A stretch of DNA of 64,000 nt from Psychrobacter immobilis. Its GTDB lineage: Bacteria > Pseudomonadota > Gammaproteobacteria > Pseudomonadales > Moraxellaceae. The notes below the pieces were generated by a model. It was not told where the DNA came from. It did not search any database and was given only the letters and a program-made list of their open reading frames with translations. Below are positions 52,593 to 62,382 of the stretch, in pieces (position 1 is the stretch's first letter; each line of letters starts with the position of its first letter). A program made the position numbers and the translations under genes. The DNA is taken from contig NZ_CAJGZN010000014.1 in assembly GCF_904846235.1 (NCBI RefSeq), positions 1-64,000 on the forward strand, written 5' to 3'.

Positions 52593-53417
52593 ATGACTGA
52601 GAATGGCGTATTTTATTATGGTCAAGATAAGATTGATTATGAAGTCGTGCGTAAAGAAGCAACTTATAAAGAAAAGATAAATAAGCCTGAAAGCGATAAG
52701 CTGATTGCTAAAAAGACCAAGCCTCGAAAAGTGGTTATCAAAGTACATCCTGATCAGCGTGTGGTTGCCACCGCACCTGTCGATGCTACCGATGAGGTGA
52801 TTTATGATGCGATGATGAAGCGTGCTCGCTGGATATGGCAAAGCCTACAGGACTTTGCCAAGCAACAAGATCATGTATTGCCCAAGCGCTATGTCAGCGG
52901 TGAGACCCAGTTTTATCTAGGCCGTCGTTATGTGTTAAAAGTGATAGCCGATGCAGAAACTGCCGATGTAACAAACAGCACGGTGAAGCTCAGTCGCGGT
53001 AAATTTAACGTGGAATTGTCTCAAAGTGATTCTGAGTTGGACGCTGAAGAACGAGCTGTCTTAGTTAAACGTCTTATTGATGAATGGTATAAAAACAAAG
53101 CCAAGCTTATCTTTATAGAACGCCTAAAGGTGGTATTACCTAAAGCAGCGTGGATAACTGATACGCCAGCTTTCAGACTGTTAGTTATGAAGAAGCAGTG
53201 GGGCAGTTGTTCAGTGAAAGGTAATTTAATCCTCAATCCGCACTTAGTAAAAGCACCAAAGGAATGCATTGATTATGTAATATTGCATGAGCTATGTCAT
53301 ATAGCTGAGCATAATCATAGCGAGCAATTTTGGCGCTTATTAACGCAAGTAATGCCGAACTGGAAAGAGGTAAAAGCCCGGCTTGATGAGATGGCTGAGC
53401 TTTATTTGAATGAATGA
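52593..53417 (+). CDS. YgjP-like zinc metallopeptidase (SprT/WLM-type, DUF45)
   Basis: Protein of 274 aa. The zinc-binding helix reads VILHELCHIAEHNHSEQFWRLL (in two parts: HELCHIAEHNH then EQFW; about 227-245), i.e. HExxH with a third His ligand, as in the YgjP/DUF45 family. KKQWGSCSVKGNLILNPHLV precedes it. Such genes are frequent companions of type I hsdR genes, where their role is unknown. It follows hsdR by 28 bp and ends the defence locus at a strong terminator. Confidence 0.85.
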   Translation: MTENGVFYYGQDKIDYEVVRKEATYKEKINKPESDKLIAKKTKPRKVVIKVHPDQRVVATAPVDATDEVIYDAMMKRARWIWQSLQDFAKQQDHVLPKRYVSGETQFYLGRRYVLKVIADAETADVTNSTVKLSRGKFNVELSQSDSELDAEERAVLVKRLIDEWYKNKAKLIFIERLKVVLPKAAWITDTPAFRLLVMKKQWGSCSVKGNLILNPHLVKAPKECIDYVILHELCHIAEHNHSEQFWRLLTQVMPNWKEVKARLDEMAELYLNE

Positions 53418-53481
53418 GTCATAACACCTTTATCGTAATTAGCATAAAAGCCACCTTCAAAAAGTAGCTAGCTATCAACTA

Positions 53482-53510
53482 AAATAACCCGCCTGATGCG
53501 GGTTATTTTA
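53482..53510. terminator. Bidirectional terminator at end of hsd locus
   Basis: AAAATAACCCGC (53,482-53,493) and GCGGGTTATTTT (53,499-53,510) form a 12-bp stem with a 5-base loop between convergent genes. Confidence 0.92.
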
Positions 53511-53535
53511 AGTTCAGTTCTGAGAAGCTTTTTAA

Positions 53536-54441
53536 TTATGGCGTACCTGCATGCCCTACTTCAACCTGTACAGCTAGCATACGTCCTTTAGTTTCTGCCT
53601 TACGAGAAGCTTCATCCCAGTCTGGCGCCGCGCACATAAATAATGTCTTACCATCATGCCCACCAAGAGTAACCGCAAAGATACCATCAGGTGCAGTATC
53701 GATAGTTTCTAAAATTTCACCACCCTCTGCTATGCGTACCGCTCGCTGATTTATGGTATCTGCGATCCACACAGCACCCTCGGCATCCAAGGCCAAACCA
53801 TCAGGTAATATGCTGGCATTTTCTATACGTAGACCCAGATTTGGCTCATCACCTAATTCTCCAAAATTAGCAAAGTCACGCTTTTCTCCGAGGCTACCAT
53901 CTTCTTTGATATCAAATTGCGTAACTTTATTGCCAAATAGCTCGTTAACGATTAATGTTTTCTGGTCTGCAGAGATAACCATGCCATTTGGAAATGCCAA
54001 TCCTTCAGCGACAACCTGTGAGCTTCCATCAGGCTTAACCAATACAAGCCCTGTGTTTTCATGGTCAGCGCCACCCATCAAATCAAAACCAAAGTTGCCG
54101 ACATAAGCATTACCATTGACTGAAACCACCATGTCATTGGCATGACCACCGCAATGCTCCCAGATATCAGCGTGAACGACCAAGTTACCATCATTTTCTA
54201 GTCGCAAGACTTTGCGGTCTTTCATCGATACAACCAGCAGACGCCCATCAGGCAACCATCCTAAACCGGAAGGTTGATGTTCAACATGGATGATTTTCTC
54301 CGCTATTCCTTCATCGTTGACCCGATAAACGCCTTGAGTATAGAAATCGACAAACCATAGCGCATTTTGATACCAGCGAGGCCCTTCTAGATAGTGAAAG
54401 CCATCAACGGCAACTTCTAATTCATATTTCGACATAACCAT
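53536..54441 (-). CDS. SMP-30/gluconolactonase-family lactonase
   Basis: Six-bladed beta-propeller enzyme of 301 aa. Family motifs: GFHYLEGPRWYQNALWFVDF (metal-ligand Glu near residue 19), CGGHANDMVVSVNGNAYVGN (Asn/Asp ligand) and PDGLALDAEGAVWIADT (Asp ligand). It would hydrolyse a sugar lactone to the acid, requiring Ca, Zn or Mg. Just downstream (43 bp) of the Fe-alcohol dehydrogenase in the same direction, so the two likely form one operon; with the TRAP lipoprotein this suggests uptake and use of a sugar acid or aldonate. Confidence 0.83.
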   Translation of the reverse strand: MVMSKYELEVAVDGFHYLEGPRWYQNALWFVDFYTQGVYRVNDEGIAEKIIHVEHQPSGLGWLPDGRLLVVSMKDRKVLRLENDGNLVVHADIWEHCGGHANDMVVSVNGNAYVGNFGFDLMGGADHENTGLVLVKPDGSSQVVAEGLAFPNGMVISADQKTLIVNELFGNKVTQFDIKEDGSLGEKRDFANFGELGDEPNLGLRIENASILPDGLALDAEGAVWIADTINQRAVRIAEGGEILETIDTAPDGIFAVTLGGHDGKTLFMCAAPDWDEASRKAETKGRMLAVQVEVGHAGTP

Positions 54442-54484
54442 CTTCCTTGATTGATAGACAAAATTATTTAAAAAGTATTTCTTA

Positions 54485-55648
54485 TCAGGCTATTTCTTCA
54501 TATATTGCAGTGACTTCCTCTAAATTCATATCTTTGGGATTGGTGGCAATTAGTCGCGCATAGGTATTGATAACTATGTCGGCTAGAGCAGGAATATCGT
54601 TCTTTGTAATATCTAGTTCACTTAAACGGTATTTGAGACCACTGTTTTCCAAAAATATTTTTAGTTGACTAATAAATGAAGTCGCTGCGTCTAAATCTGT
54701 CATTCCAGCTGTTTGAGTAGGCATGACAGCACGAGCAAGCTCTGCGTATAGAGGAGCAGCTTCTGATAAGTTAAATGTAAAAACACCGCACATGACGAGT
54801 GCATTAGCATGTCCATGTGGAATGTGGAAGTTAATACTAAGCGGGTAGGAGAGCCCGTGAACAGCGGCTACAGAGGCATTGACGAAGGCGATGCCTGCTA
54901 ACGTAGAACCTAACAGCATATCGGCACGAGCATCAATATCGTCACCTTGGTTTAACACTTTTTCAAAATTATTCCAAAGCATTTGTAAGCCTTTTAGGGC
55001 TAATGCATCTGAAATAGGATTCTTTTTAGTACGACTCGTGTAGGCTTCAATACAATGCACCATAGCATCAAGCGCGGTTGCTGCAGTGATATGACGAGGT
55101 AATTTTAGTGTCAGTGTTGCATCTAAAATGGCGACATCAGGTAGAATTTTAGGAGTATAAATAGCCTTTTTACTGCCATCCTTTGCGGTAATCACGGAGA
55201 CAAAAGTGGACTCTGCACCTGTACCTGCAGTAGTCGGTATTGCAAATAGCGGCAGTTTTTTGAAACCGCTAATATCTTTATCCAAAATATCATTAACGGA
55301 CTGAAAGTCGTTTGGATATAGGGCGACAATCTTTGCTGTATCAATAGAGCTGCCGCCTCCTAAGCCAATGATCAAGTCACATTTATTGTCTCTTGCAAGT
55401 CCAATAGCGCTTTCAACAATTTCAATGGGCGGGTCTGCAACGACACTGTCGAACACAACGACATTAACACCGGCTTCCTGTAAGGATTGCTGGGCGATAT
55501 TGACATAGCCTAGTTCGGAGATTCCAGCATCTGTAATGATTATAGCTGAGGTGGCAGAATATTGTTTTGCTAAAACCCCTAGCTTTTGGCGCATGCTGTC
55601 AGCTTCGCTGACAATATGACCATTAGTATAAAATTCAATCCCTGTCAT
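54485..55648 (-). CDS. Iron-containing alcohol dehydrogenase
   Basis: Group III NAD(P)-dependent dehydrogenase of 387 aa. The start at 55,648 (MTGIEFYTNG) has AAGGAAGA upstream; a longer frame to 55,744 lacks such a site. The dinucleotide-binding GLGGGSSIDTAKIVAL (about 97-111), TAGTGAESTFVSVIT and the metal-binding helix VHCIEAYTSR plus HGLSYPLSINFHIPHGHANA carry the Asp and three His ligands. It is the first gene of the operon with the SMP-30 lactonase and is divergent from the TRAP lipoprotein gene. Confidence 0.9.
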   Translation of the reverse strand: MTGIEFYTNGHIVSEADSMRQKLGVLAKQYSATSAIIITDAGISELGYVNIAQQSLQEAGVNVVVFDSVVADPPIEIVESAIGLARDNKCDLIIGLGGGSSIDTAKIVALYPNDFQSVNDILDKDISGFKKLPLFAIPTTAGTGAESTFVSVITAKDGSKKAIYTPKILPDVAILDATLTLKLPRHITAATALDAMVHCIEAYTSRTKKNPISDALALKGLQMLWNNFEKVLNQGDDIDARADMLLGSTLAGIAFVNASVAAVHGLSYPLSINFHIPHGHANALVMCGVFTFNLSEAAPLYAELARAVMPTQTAGMTDLDAATSFISQLKIFLENSGLKYRLSELDITKNDIPALADIVINTYARLIATNPKDMNLEEVTAIYEEIA

Positions 55649-56140
55649 TCTGTTCTTCCTTGTATATATATACTCACTTGTTGAGATCGAACGATGCAAA
55701 AGTAAGAGTGCTTTTATATCGATTAGACTCTTATAAGGCGTCAATGCTTTTCAAGAGTATTAGGTAACTACTTATCTTATTAACATTTTTACTTTCAATA
55801 CATTTTTACAAAATCATTGCGGACAGTGGGTTGCAAAAACAGCGTATTAAAAGGGTCTGGATACCAGAAAAGTAAGCAATATCTGAATTTACTAGCATGC
55901 TTAACTAGCCGATGTTTGTAAGGTATTACATTATCATAAACATTAGAGAATAGTCATTAAATGATTTGACAGCTATCACTTTAGTTGCTAATTTCAGATG
56001 AGTGTTCAGTTGTACGTTAAGTATATATTGACCTAATTATTTATAACCACTAATAATGGTGTATTTAACTTACCTGTCAAATACTATAAAAACATAAGTT
56101 AAATTAATGAACTTATGACTACTATCAAAAGGAATTGATA
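55649..56140. other. 492-bp divergent intergenic region between adh and TRAP gene
   Basis: AT-rich, no gene seen. It must hold the promoters of both divergent transcription units. The only conspicuous element is the palindrome at 55,856-55,868. Confidence 0.6.
55856..55868. promoter_or_regulatory. Perfect palindrome, candidate operator
   Basis: TCTGGATACCAGA is a 5-bp inverted repeat around ATA, located between two divergent catabolic units. TGG-N3-CCA centres are common in GntR/FadR-type sites, but no such regulator lies in the cluster. Confidence 0.4.
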
Positions 56141-57187
56141 ATGAAATTAGCACCCATTTTTCCGATAAGTGTGCTAGCCGCGATGAGCCTTTTAGGTTGT
56201 TCAAACCAATCTAGTAATGGTGCGACTTCTTCAGAAGAGACCACTGTTTTACGTTTCTCACATTTCTATCCTGCAACATCTGATATTAATAAAGAGATTT
56301 TTGAACCTTGGGCAAAGAAAGTCGAAGCTGATTCGGGCGGGCGTCTTAAAGTTGAGGTATATCCTTCGGCCACTATTAGTAAAGCGGATACAGCTTATGA
56401 GTCTGCTGTAAAAGGAACCATTGATATTGGCTCACAAGTACAAGGTTATACAAGTGGTCGATTCCCACTATCTCAGATTGCAGAGCTTCCAGGGTTATCT
56501 AACTCATCAACACAAACAGGCTGTATGCTGCAAACCTTGTATGACAATGGTACGATTGCTGAAGAGTATAAAGATTCACACTTGCTCTTTATGTTTGCCA
56601 CAGGACCCGGAACCTTGCACAGTACTAACAAATTGATCAGAACTCCTGAGGATATGAGAGGTATGCGTATTCGTCGGCCTTCAGCAGTTGCAGGTGATAT
56701 TATCGAGAGTATGGGAGCTTCTCCTGTGGGGCTACCTGCCAATGATATATATACTTCTTTACAGCGTGGTGTAGTTGATGGATTAAGCTTTCCATGGGAA
56801 GCTATGGAGACTTTCAAACTAAATGAGTTGACGAAGTATCATACTAATATGCCATTTTATAGTTCTGCTTTAATGGTAACTATGAATAAAGATAAGTATG
56901 AAGGTCTGCCAGAGGACTTGAAACAAGTTATTGATGACAATTCAGGTATGGCGCTTAGCAAGAAAGTAGGGGCCATGTGGGATAAGACTTATTCAACGCA
57001 GCTACAAGCAGCTATCGATCAGGGAGACGAAGTTATCGATATCCTAGATCCACTCAATGACCCAGATTGGAAAGGTCCACTTGAAAAAGGTACAAAGAAA
57101 TATCTTGATGATGTGGAGTCTTTAGGACTAGATGCTTACGGGGTCTATGATAAGGCTAAAGAAGCTAGCGTAGTCTGTAAGGTGTAA
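56141..57187 (+). CDS. TRAP transporter solute-binding lipoprotein (DctP-type)
   Basis: Extracytoplasmic binding protein of 348 aa, starting MKLAPIFPISVLAAM, with lipobox SLLGC (Cys near 20), so it is probably lipid-anchored, less common than the free periplasmic form. DctP-family motifs: RFSHFYPATSDINKEIFEPW, IDIGSQVQGYTSGRFPLSQI and GMRIRRPSAVAGDIIESMGA (with the substrate-carboxylate Arg), then QRGVVDGLSFPWEAM. It would bind a carboxylate-bearing substrate. No dctQ or dctM membrane genes lie nearby: a terminator follows immediately. So it is an orphan here and must use membrane subunits encoded elsewhere. Confidence 0.87.
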   Translation: MKLAPIFPISVLAAMSLLGCSNQSSNGATSSEETTVLRFSHFYPATSDINKEIFEPWAKKVEADSGGRLKVEVYPSATISKADTAYESAVKGTIDIGSQVQGYTSGRFPLSQIAELPGLSNSSTQTGCMLQTLYDNGTIAEEYKDSHLLFMFATGPGTLHSTNKLIRTPEDMRGMRIRRPSAVAGDIIESMGASPVGLPANDIYTSLQRGVVDGLSFPWEAMETFKLNELTKYHTNMPFYSSALMVTMNKDKYEGLPEDLKQVIDDNSGMALSKKVGAMWDKTYSTQLQAAIDQGDEVIDILDPLNDPDWKGPLEKGTKKYLDDVESLGLDAYGVYDKAKEASVVCKV

Positions 57188-57225
57188 TCTTATAAAAATT
57201 TTAGCTAAAATATAGCTAAACTGAA

Positions 57226-57257
57226 AAAGCCTCAACTTTAAGCTGAGGCTTTTTTTG
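57226..57257 (+). terminator. Terminator after TRAP lipoprotein gene
   Basis: AAAGCCTCA (57,226-57,234) pairs with TGAGGCTTT (57,244-57,252), continuing into T residues. Confidence 0.88.
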
Positions 57258-57284
57258 TTTTTCTGATTATAACTATTTCAAGAT

Positions 57285-57605
57285 TTACTTACCTAGGACA
57301 AGCTGTCCACCAGAAAAGCTAATACACCCCTCACAAAACCAAGAATTAAATCTCCTTGCATAAGGTACATCTGCTGGGACATCTAATTGATAGGGACGAC
57401 CACAGTACTCACAGTGTACGTCATCTAAATAAACCTGACATTTTGCAAGTGTAGCAAATAAAACATCAGTCTCCGTGTTGTGGTCATAACAAAGCAGTTC
57501 TAAATGCGCTATATAATCACTGGGCGACGCATAGGACCAATACTCATAGCACAGACGCTTTGCTGTATCCTCCAGAGCTGAATCAAAGACGAAGTTCATG
57601 CTCAT
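57285..57605 (-). CDS. Small zinc-ribbon-like protein of integrase operon
   Basis: Protein of 106 aa starting at 57,605 with a strong AAGGAGGG ribosome site; a longer frame is not needed. Two Cys pairs, CEYCGRP and CEGCISF, about 30 residues apart, could form a zinc ribbon. The N-terminal half is helical (LEDTAKRLCYEYWSYASP). I do not recognise the family. Third in the int operon. Confidence 0.6.
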   Translation of the reverse strand: MSMNFVFDSALEDTAKRLCYEYWSYASPSDYIAHLELLCYDHNTETDVLFATLAKCQVYLDDVHCEYCGRPYQLDVPADVPYARRFNSWFCEGCISFSGGQLVLGK

Positions 57606-57615
57606 AATACCCTCC

Positions 57616-57906
57616 TTAGTATCCATAACCAGTTTGAGGTAGAAGCTCGTAGAGCTCACTCTGTAGCTGACTACACATATCATCAAAGACATAGTCGAGA
57701 TTAGTTTCTAAGCGCTTCTGTACCCATATGCGCAGCGCCGTATGATTATCAAAGCAACTATCAATACTTAGGAACCTAGCCAAACCAGTACCTGACTGAA
57801 TACAGAGCTCACAAATGAGGTAGTTAGCAATATTATCTGCGCCATTACTGACATAGCCACTAGATTTAAACGTCGCATGCAATTTATCGTAATCAATCAT
57901 TTTCAT
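57616..57906 (-). CDS. Small protein coupled to integrase, function unknown
   Basis: Protein of 96 aa (MKMIDYDKLHATFKSSGYVS, then LETNLDYVFDDMCSQLQSEL). No recognisable domain; mainly helical. Its ATG overlaps the integrase stop codon (CAATGA), so it is translationally coupled to the integrase. It is followed 10 bp later by the zinc-ribbon-like gene. Probably an accessory of the integrated element. Confidence 0.6.
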   Translation of the reverse strand: MKMIDYDKLHATFKSSGYVSNGADNIANYLICELCIQSGTGLARFLSIDSCFDNHTALRIWVQKRLETNLDYVFDDMCSQLQSELYELLPQTGYGY

Positions 57907-59099
57907 TGTGACGTCTCCTTGTCAGTAGATACCTGAGCAATCTGACTGCGATTGACCAATGCTTCAAATGCACTACCATCTTGCCTAGTCATGTTCGGTA
58001 CGTAGCGACTATAAGTATTAAACAGCATCTTAGTCGTAGCGTGCCCCATTTGACTGGCAATCCACTCAGGACTTTCGCCAGCAGCTAACCATAGCGTTGC
58101 TGCGGTATGACGAGTCTGATAAGCATTACGCTTTTTGAGACCCAAAATCTTAAGAGTAGGGTGCCAAACACGTTTATTTACGTTGTTATAATCAAGTGGT
58201 TCACCTGTATGTGCGCAAAACACATAATCAGATCGCTTATAAGTGATGGTCTGCTGTTCCTTCAGAGCATCGTAGACCCAAGGTGACATTTGAATCGCAC
58301 GGTAAGACTCTTGAGTCTTAGGAGGAACAATTTTGCCTTTGACATAAGCTTGTTTGATCACAATCTCACGTCGATTAAAGTCAATGTTCTCCCAAGTCAA
58401 TCCATCAATTTCACTCGTACGCATACCTGTGAAAAAACGTACCAGATAATAATTGCGATAGTCTGCTCTCACCCCATTAATAAACGTCCAAACCTCACTT
58501 AGTGTGAATGGTTGGATATCCGTTTTGGGCTGTTTGAGCGCATTGATATCGTAATAAGGATTATCAAATTTATAGCGTTTAGCTGCTTCTTTTAGTATCA
58601 TACCCAAAGGTACCATGATCGAATTGATGCGTGCCGCTGACAGATGTTTGTTAGCTTTTCCGTAAGTCACTTTGGCGAGGGATGAACGGAAGGCTAATAC
58701 ATCTGTCTTTTTTATGAGATGAATGGGCTTAGTCCCAAACTTAGCAATCAAGTACATATCAATAATCTCCTTTATTTTACGCTTGTAAGTATCACGCCAT
58801 TCAATTTCTTTTTCAGAAAACCATAATTTTGCAAACTGTTCAAAAGAAGGCGTATCGGTACTAATGCATTCCTTTCGGTCGTTTAACGCTACCATCTGTG
58901 CCGCTTTATCACTTTTTGGAAAGTACTTAGCGTAGTTGAACAGTCCTAAGATGATTTCTGCTTCCATCTTCTCAATCACTTTTTCAAGCTTCTTGCGATT
59001 CGCTGGTGTGTCTGTCAGGTTTGTCGTCTCCCGACAGCGTATACCCATATAGTAAAAATCTACAACAAGCTTGCCGTATCTACTTCTGATACTAGCCAT
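57903..59099 (-). CDS. int: Phage-type tyrosine integrase
   Basis: Integrase of 398 aa. The N-terminal arm-binding/DUF3596-like domain is visible (SIRSRYGKLVVDFYYMGIRC) and a core-binding SAM-like region lies at about 90-180. The catalytic domain has Arg I in RFFTGMRTSEIDGLTW, Lys in VPPKTQESYRAIQM, TRHTAATLWLAAG (Arg II; the first position of the HxxR box is Tyr, as in several phage integrases), MGHATTKMLF (His) and YSRYVP (Tyr nucleophile). It lies on the 3' side of tRNA-Val, about 800 bp from it, the usual position for a tRNA-targeting integrase. Confidence 0.9.
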   Translation of the reverse strand: MASIRSRYGKLVVDFYYMGIRCRETTNLTDTPANRKKLEKVIEKMEAEIILGLFNYAKYFPKSDKAAQMVALNDRKECISTDTPSFEQFAKLWFSEKEIEWRDTYKRKIKEIIDMYLIAKFGTKPIHLIKKTDVLAFRSSLAKVTYGKANKHLSAARINSIMVPLGMILKEAAKRYKFDNPYYDINALKQPKTDIQPFTLSEVWTFINGVRADYRNYYLVRFFTGMRTSEIDGLTWENIDFNRREIVIKQAYVKGKIVPPKTQESYRAIQMSPWVYDALKEQQTITYKRSDYVFCAHTGEPLDYNNVNKRVWHPTLKILGLKKRNAYQTRHTAATLWLAAGESPEWIASQMGHATTKMLFNTYSRYVPNMTRQDGSAFEALVNRSQIAQVSTDKETSQ

Positions 59100-59110
59100 T
59101 CTATTTCTCC

Positions 59111-59326
59111 TTATTGAAGTGCCATGGCATTGACGCTACCGGCGATACCAGTGCGCATATCCTTTTCAATTTCTTCCCAAATGTACAAAATCTTACGACC
59201 ACCAAATGGACGTATGTAATGAATACCCTCGATAAGCACACTATCCTTGAGCTCATTACGGATAGTACGAGGGTTGTATTTGATGAGCTCAGAAAGCTCT
59301 TGGGTAGTTAGGTAGGTATGTGACAT
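59111..59326 (-). CDS. Excisionase/AlpA-like HTH protein
   Basis: Small DNA-binding protein of 71 aa: YLTTQELSELIKYNPRTIRN (winged-helix, MerR/AlpA-like), then HYIRPFGGRKILYIWEEIEK. The size and position directly upstream of the integrase (11 bp) fit a recombination directionality factor. An AAGGAAC ribosome site precedes the start. Confidence 0.8.
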   Translation of the reverse strand: MSHTYLTTQELSELIKYNPRTIRNELKDSVLIEGIHYIRPFGGRKILYIWEEIEKDMRTGIAGSVNAMALQ

Positions 59327-59346
59327 AATATGTTCCTTATATAAAG

Positions 59347-59424
59347 TTTAACCATAATGGTACTTTTAAATACCATAGTTGTAATTTACCATAAATTTAT
59401 AACTATGCAAGTACTTTTTATAAT
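59347..59424. promoter_or_regulatory. Divergent operator region between excisionase and repressor
   Basis: ATGGTA (59,357-59,362) and TACCAT (59,371-59,376) form an inverted repeat, with additional ACCATA half-sites at 59,351 and 59,389. A TATAAT hexamer at 59,419-59,424 precedes the rightward XRE gene. The layout is that of a phage-like genetic switch. Confidence 0.5.
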
Positions 59425-59443
59425 TATAATTGGAGTTTATAGA

Positions 59444-59671
59444 ATGATAGTTAACCATCTCCCAACTTTGTTAGCTGAAAGAAGGCTAAAAGTAGCGGAT
59501 GCCGTACGAGCAACAGGGGTAAGCAAGACGACATTACATAAGATATATAATGATCAATCATCTAGAATTGATTTTGATACTATAGATAAGCTTTGTGAGT
59601 ATTTAGAAGTAGAGGTAGGGGATATTTTTGAATATGTAAAAGAGGATAAAGAGAAAAATACTCAGAAATAG
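59444..59671 (+). CDS. XRE-family (Cro/CI-like) small repressor
   Basis: HTH protein of 75 aa starting MIVNHLPTLLAERRLKVADA (start fixed by TGGAG and by the family start); the longer frame is upstream filler. The HTH spans VADAVRATGVSKTTLHKIYN and the C-terminal part IDKLCEYLEVEVGDIFEYV is the standard end of the small Cro/CI class. It is divergent from excisionase-integrase and probably represses them. Confidence 0.85.
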   Translation: MIVNHLPTLLAERRLKVADAVRATGVSKTTLHKIYNDQSSRIDFDTIDKLCEYLEVEVGDIFEYVKEDKEKNTQK

Positions 59672-59737
59672 GTTTTAGCTTACAGTTTAAAGTAGAGGTC
59701 AAAAAGAGAGTTTTAATTTTAATGGTTTTTAAGGGTC

Positions 59738-59771
59738 GGTCACGTTTTGGTCACCATTTGGTCACCGTCAC
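59738..59771. repeat. GGTCAC direct repeats, 11-bp period, near att
   Basis: GGTCAC starts at 59,738, 59,749 and 59,760, followed by CGTCAC at 59,766. Equal 11-bp spacing places them on one face of the helix, about 160 bp from the tRNA core. They fit arm-type integrase or excisionase sites. Confidence 0.55.
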
Positions 59772-59860
59772 TTTTTTAAATGATTTAAATCTGATTGTAT
59801 AATCATGGCTATGAGTCGATATAAGCAAGTATTTTCCGCTACAGCCCATATTTCACGGAC

Positions 59861-59889
59861 AAAAAAAAACCCCAATCTTAAGATTGGGG
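59861..59889 (-). terminator. Terminator of tRNA-Val
   Basis: CCCCAATCTT-AAGATTGGGG (59,870-59,889) is a perfect 10-bp palindrome; on the minus strand it is followed by nine U residues. Confidence 0.9.
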
Positions 59890-59900
59890 CTTTTCGAATC

Positions 59901-59977
<77 letters not shown>

Positions 59978-60288
59978 ATTTAGGTTGAGCATTTTAGCAA
60001 GTTTCTCAGACTTTGCAAGTCTTTTTTAGCATAAAACTCTTTTATTATCATAATATTTGGTATTCAGCATTATATTAGTGATTAAAAAGTGTTTTTGTAT
60101 AATTTAACTAAATATTAAATTTAGTAAGTTTAGTTTTTATTGTTAATAAAAGTGGTGATGCTAATGATTAGACCCTTATAACTGGTATGATGTCTTTCTA
60201 AATAATGCGATCATCATGATGATAATGACTTAAAGTTAATCATGCTTAGTAAACGTTAAACAAATATTAAAAACAGTTGGAGAATAAC
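59978..60288. other. Intergenic region between tRNA-Val and GST gene
   Basis: AT-rich, no gene. It holds the tRNA promoter and presumably the GST promoter; GGAGAATAAC before 60,289 is the ribosome site of the latter. Confidence 0.6.
59991..60018 (-). promoter_or_regulatory. Promoter of tRNA-Val
   Basis: On the minus strand TTGCAA (60,013-60,018) and TAAAAT (59,991-59,996) are 16 bp apart and end about 14 bases before the tRNA 5' end. Confidence 0.6.
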
Positions 60289-61266
60289 ATGGGTCTCTTG
60301 GTAGACGGGCAGTGGCAAGACAAGTGGTACGAGACAAAAGAGAGTGGCGGCCGCTTTCAGCGTGAGGATGCTGGTTTTAGAAACTGGGTAACGGTAGATG
60401 GTAGTGCAGGGCCAACAGGTATTGAGGGCTTTAAAGCCGAACCTGACCGCTATCATCTATACGTGTCGCTAGCCTGTCCTTGGGCACACCGTACCCTTAT
60501 TTACCGCAAGCTTAAAGGCTTAGAAGACATCATTCCGATATCTGTGGTTCATCCTTTTATGGGAGAGCACGGCTGGACGTTTGCAGAGGGTGCAGGCGTC
60601 GTTGCTGACCCAGTTATCAATGCAGACTATGCCTATGAGCTGTATACCAAGGCCAAGCCAGACTATACAGGCCGTGTCACCGTACCTATCTTGTGGGATA
60701 AAAAAACAAACACAATCGTGAGTAATGAGTCATCTGAGATTATTCGCATGTTTAACTCTGCCTTTGATGAGGTTGGTGCGCTAGCAGGTGATTTTGTGCC
60801 AGCAGAGTTGTTACAAGAAATTGATGATATCAATACCTTTGTCTATTCAACTATCAACAATGGCGTATATAAAACAGGATTCTCTACCACGCAAGAGGCT
60901 TACGAAGAGGCCGTGATTGAGCTATTTGCGGCATTAGATACACTTGAGACGCGCTTAGCACATCAGCGTTATCTAACAGGTAGCACTATAACCGAGGCCG
61001 ATTGGCGACTATTTACGACGTTGGTTCGTTTCGATGCTGTCTATGTTGGGCATTTCAAATGCAATCTGCGTCGTATCGTTGACTATCCAAATCTTTGGGG
61101 CTATCTGCGTGACTTATATCAGGTACCTGGCATTGAAGATACGGTAAATATGAATCATATCAAGCAGCATTATTACACCAGTCATGCCAATATCAATCCC
61201 ACGCGTATTGTCCCTGTTGGCCCAGTGCTTGATTTTAATGAACCACATGATCGTGCACGTCTATAG
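60289..61266 (+). CDS. Glutathionyl-hydroquinone reductase (GST Xi class, YqjG-like)
   Basis: Soluble GST of 325 aa, much longer than ordinary GSTs as expected for the Xi/ECM4 class. The start at 60,289 (MGLLVDGQWQDKWY) has TTGGAG; a TTG 12 bases earlier overlaps this site. The catalytic Cys is in LACPWAHRTLIYRKLKGL (about 62-66), followed by HPFMGEHGWTF, and VPILWDKKTNTIVSNESSEI is the cis-Pro/glutathione-binding segment. It reduces glutathionyl-hydroquinones to hydroquinones. Single gene ending at a strong terminator. Confidence 0.9.
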   Translation: MGLLVDGQWQDKWYETKESGGRFQREDAGFRNWVTVDGSAGPTGIEGFKAEPDRYHLYVSLACPWAHRTLIYRKLKGLEDIIPISVVHPFMGEHGWTFAEGAGVVADPVINADYAYELYTKAKPDYTGRVTVPILWDKKTNTIVSNESSEIIRMFNSAFDEVGALAGDFVPAELLQEIDDINTFVYSTINNGVYKTGFSTTQEAYEEAVIELFAALDTLETRLAHQRYLTGSTITEADWRLFTTLVRFDAVYVGHFKCNLRRIVDYPNLWGYLRDLYQVPGIEDTVNMNHIKQHYYTSHANINPTRIVPVGPVLDFNEPHDRARL

Positions 61267-61290
61267 TTCTATTCATCAAAAAATATTCAA

Positions 61291-61327
61291 AAAAAGCCCC
61301 AGCTACTTATTAGTAGCTGGGGTTTTT
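61291..61327. terminator. Bidirectional terminator between GST and hemB
   Basis: AAAAAGCCCCAGCTACT (61,291-61,307) pairs with AGTAGCTGGGGTTTTT (61,312-61,327) between two convergent genes. Confidence 0.93.
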
Positions 61328-61354
61328 ACATTATAAAAGGTAGTACAACTACTA

Positions 61355-62371
<1,017 letters not shown>

Positions 62372-62382
62372 TTATGATTGTT

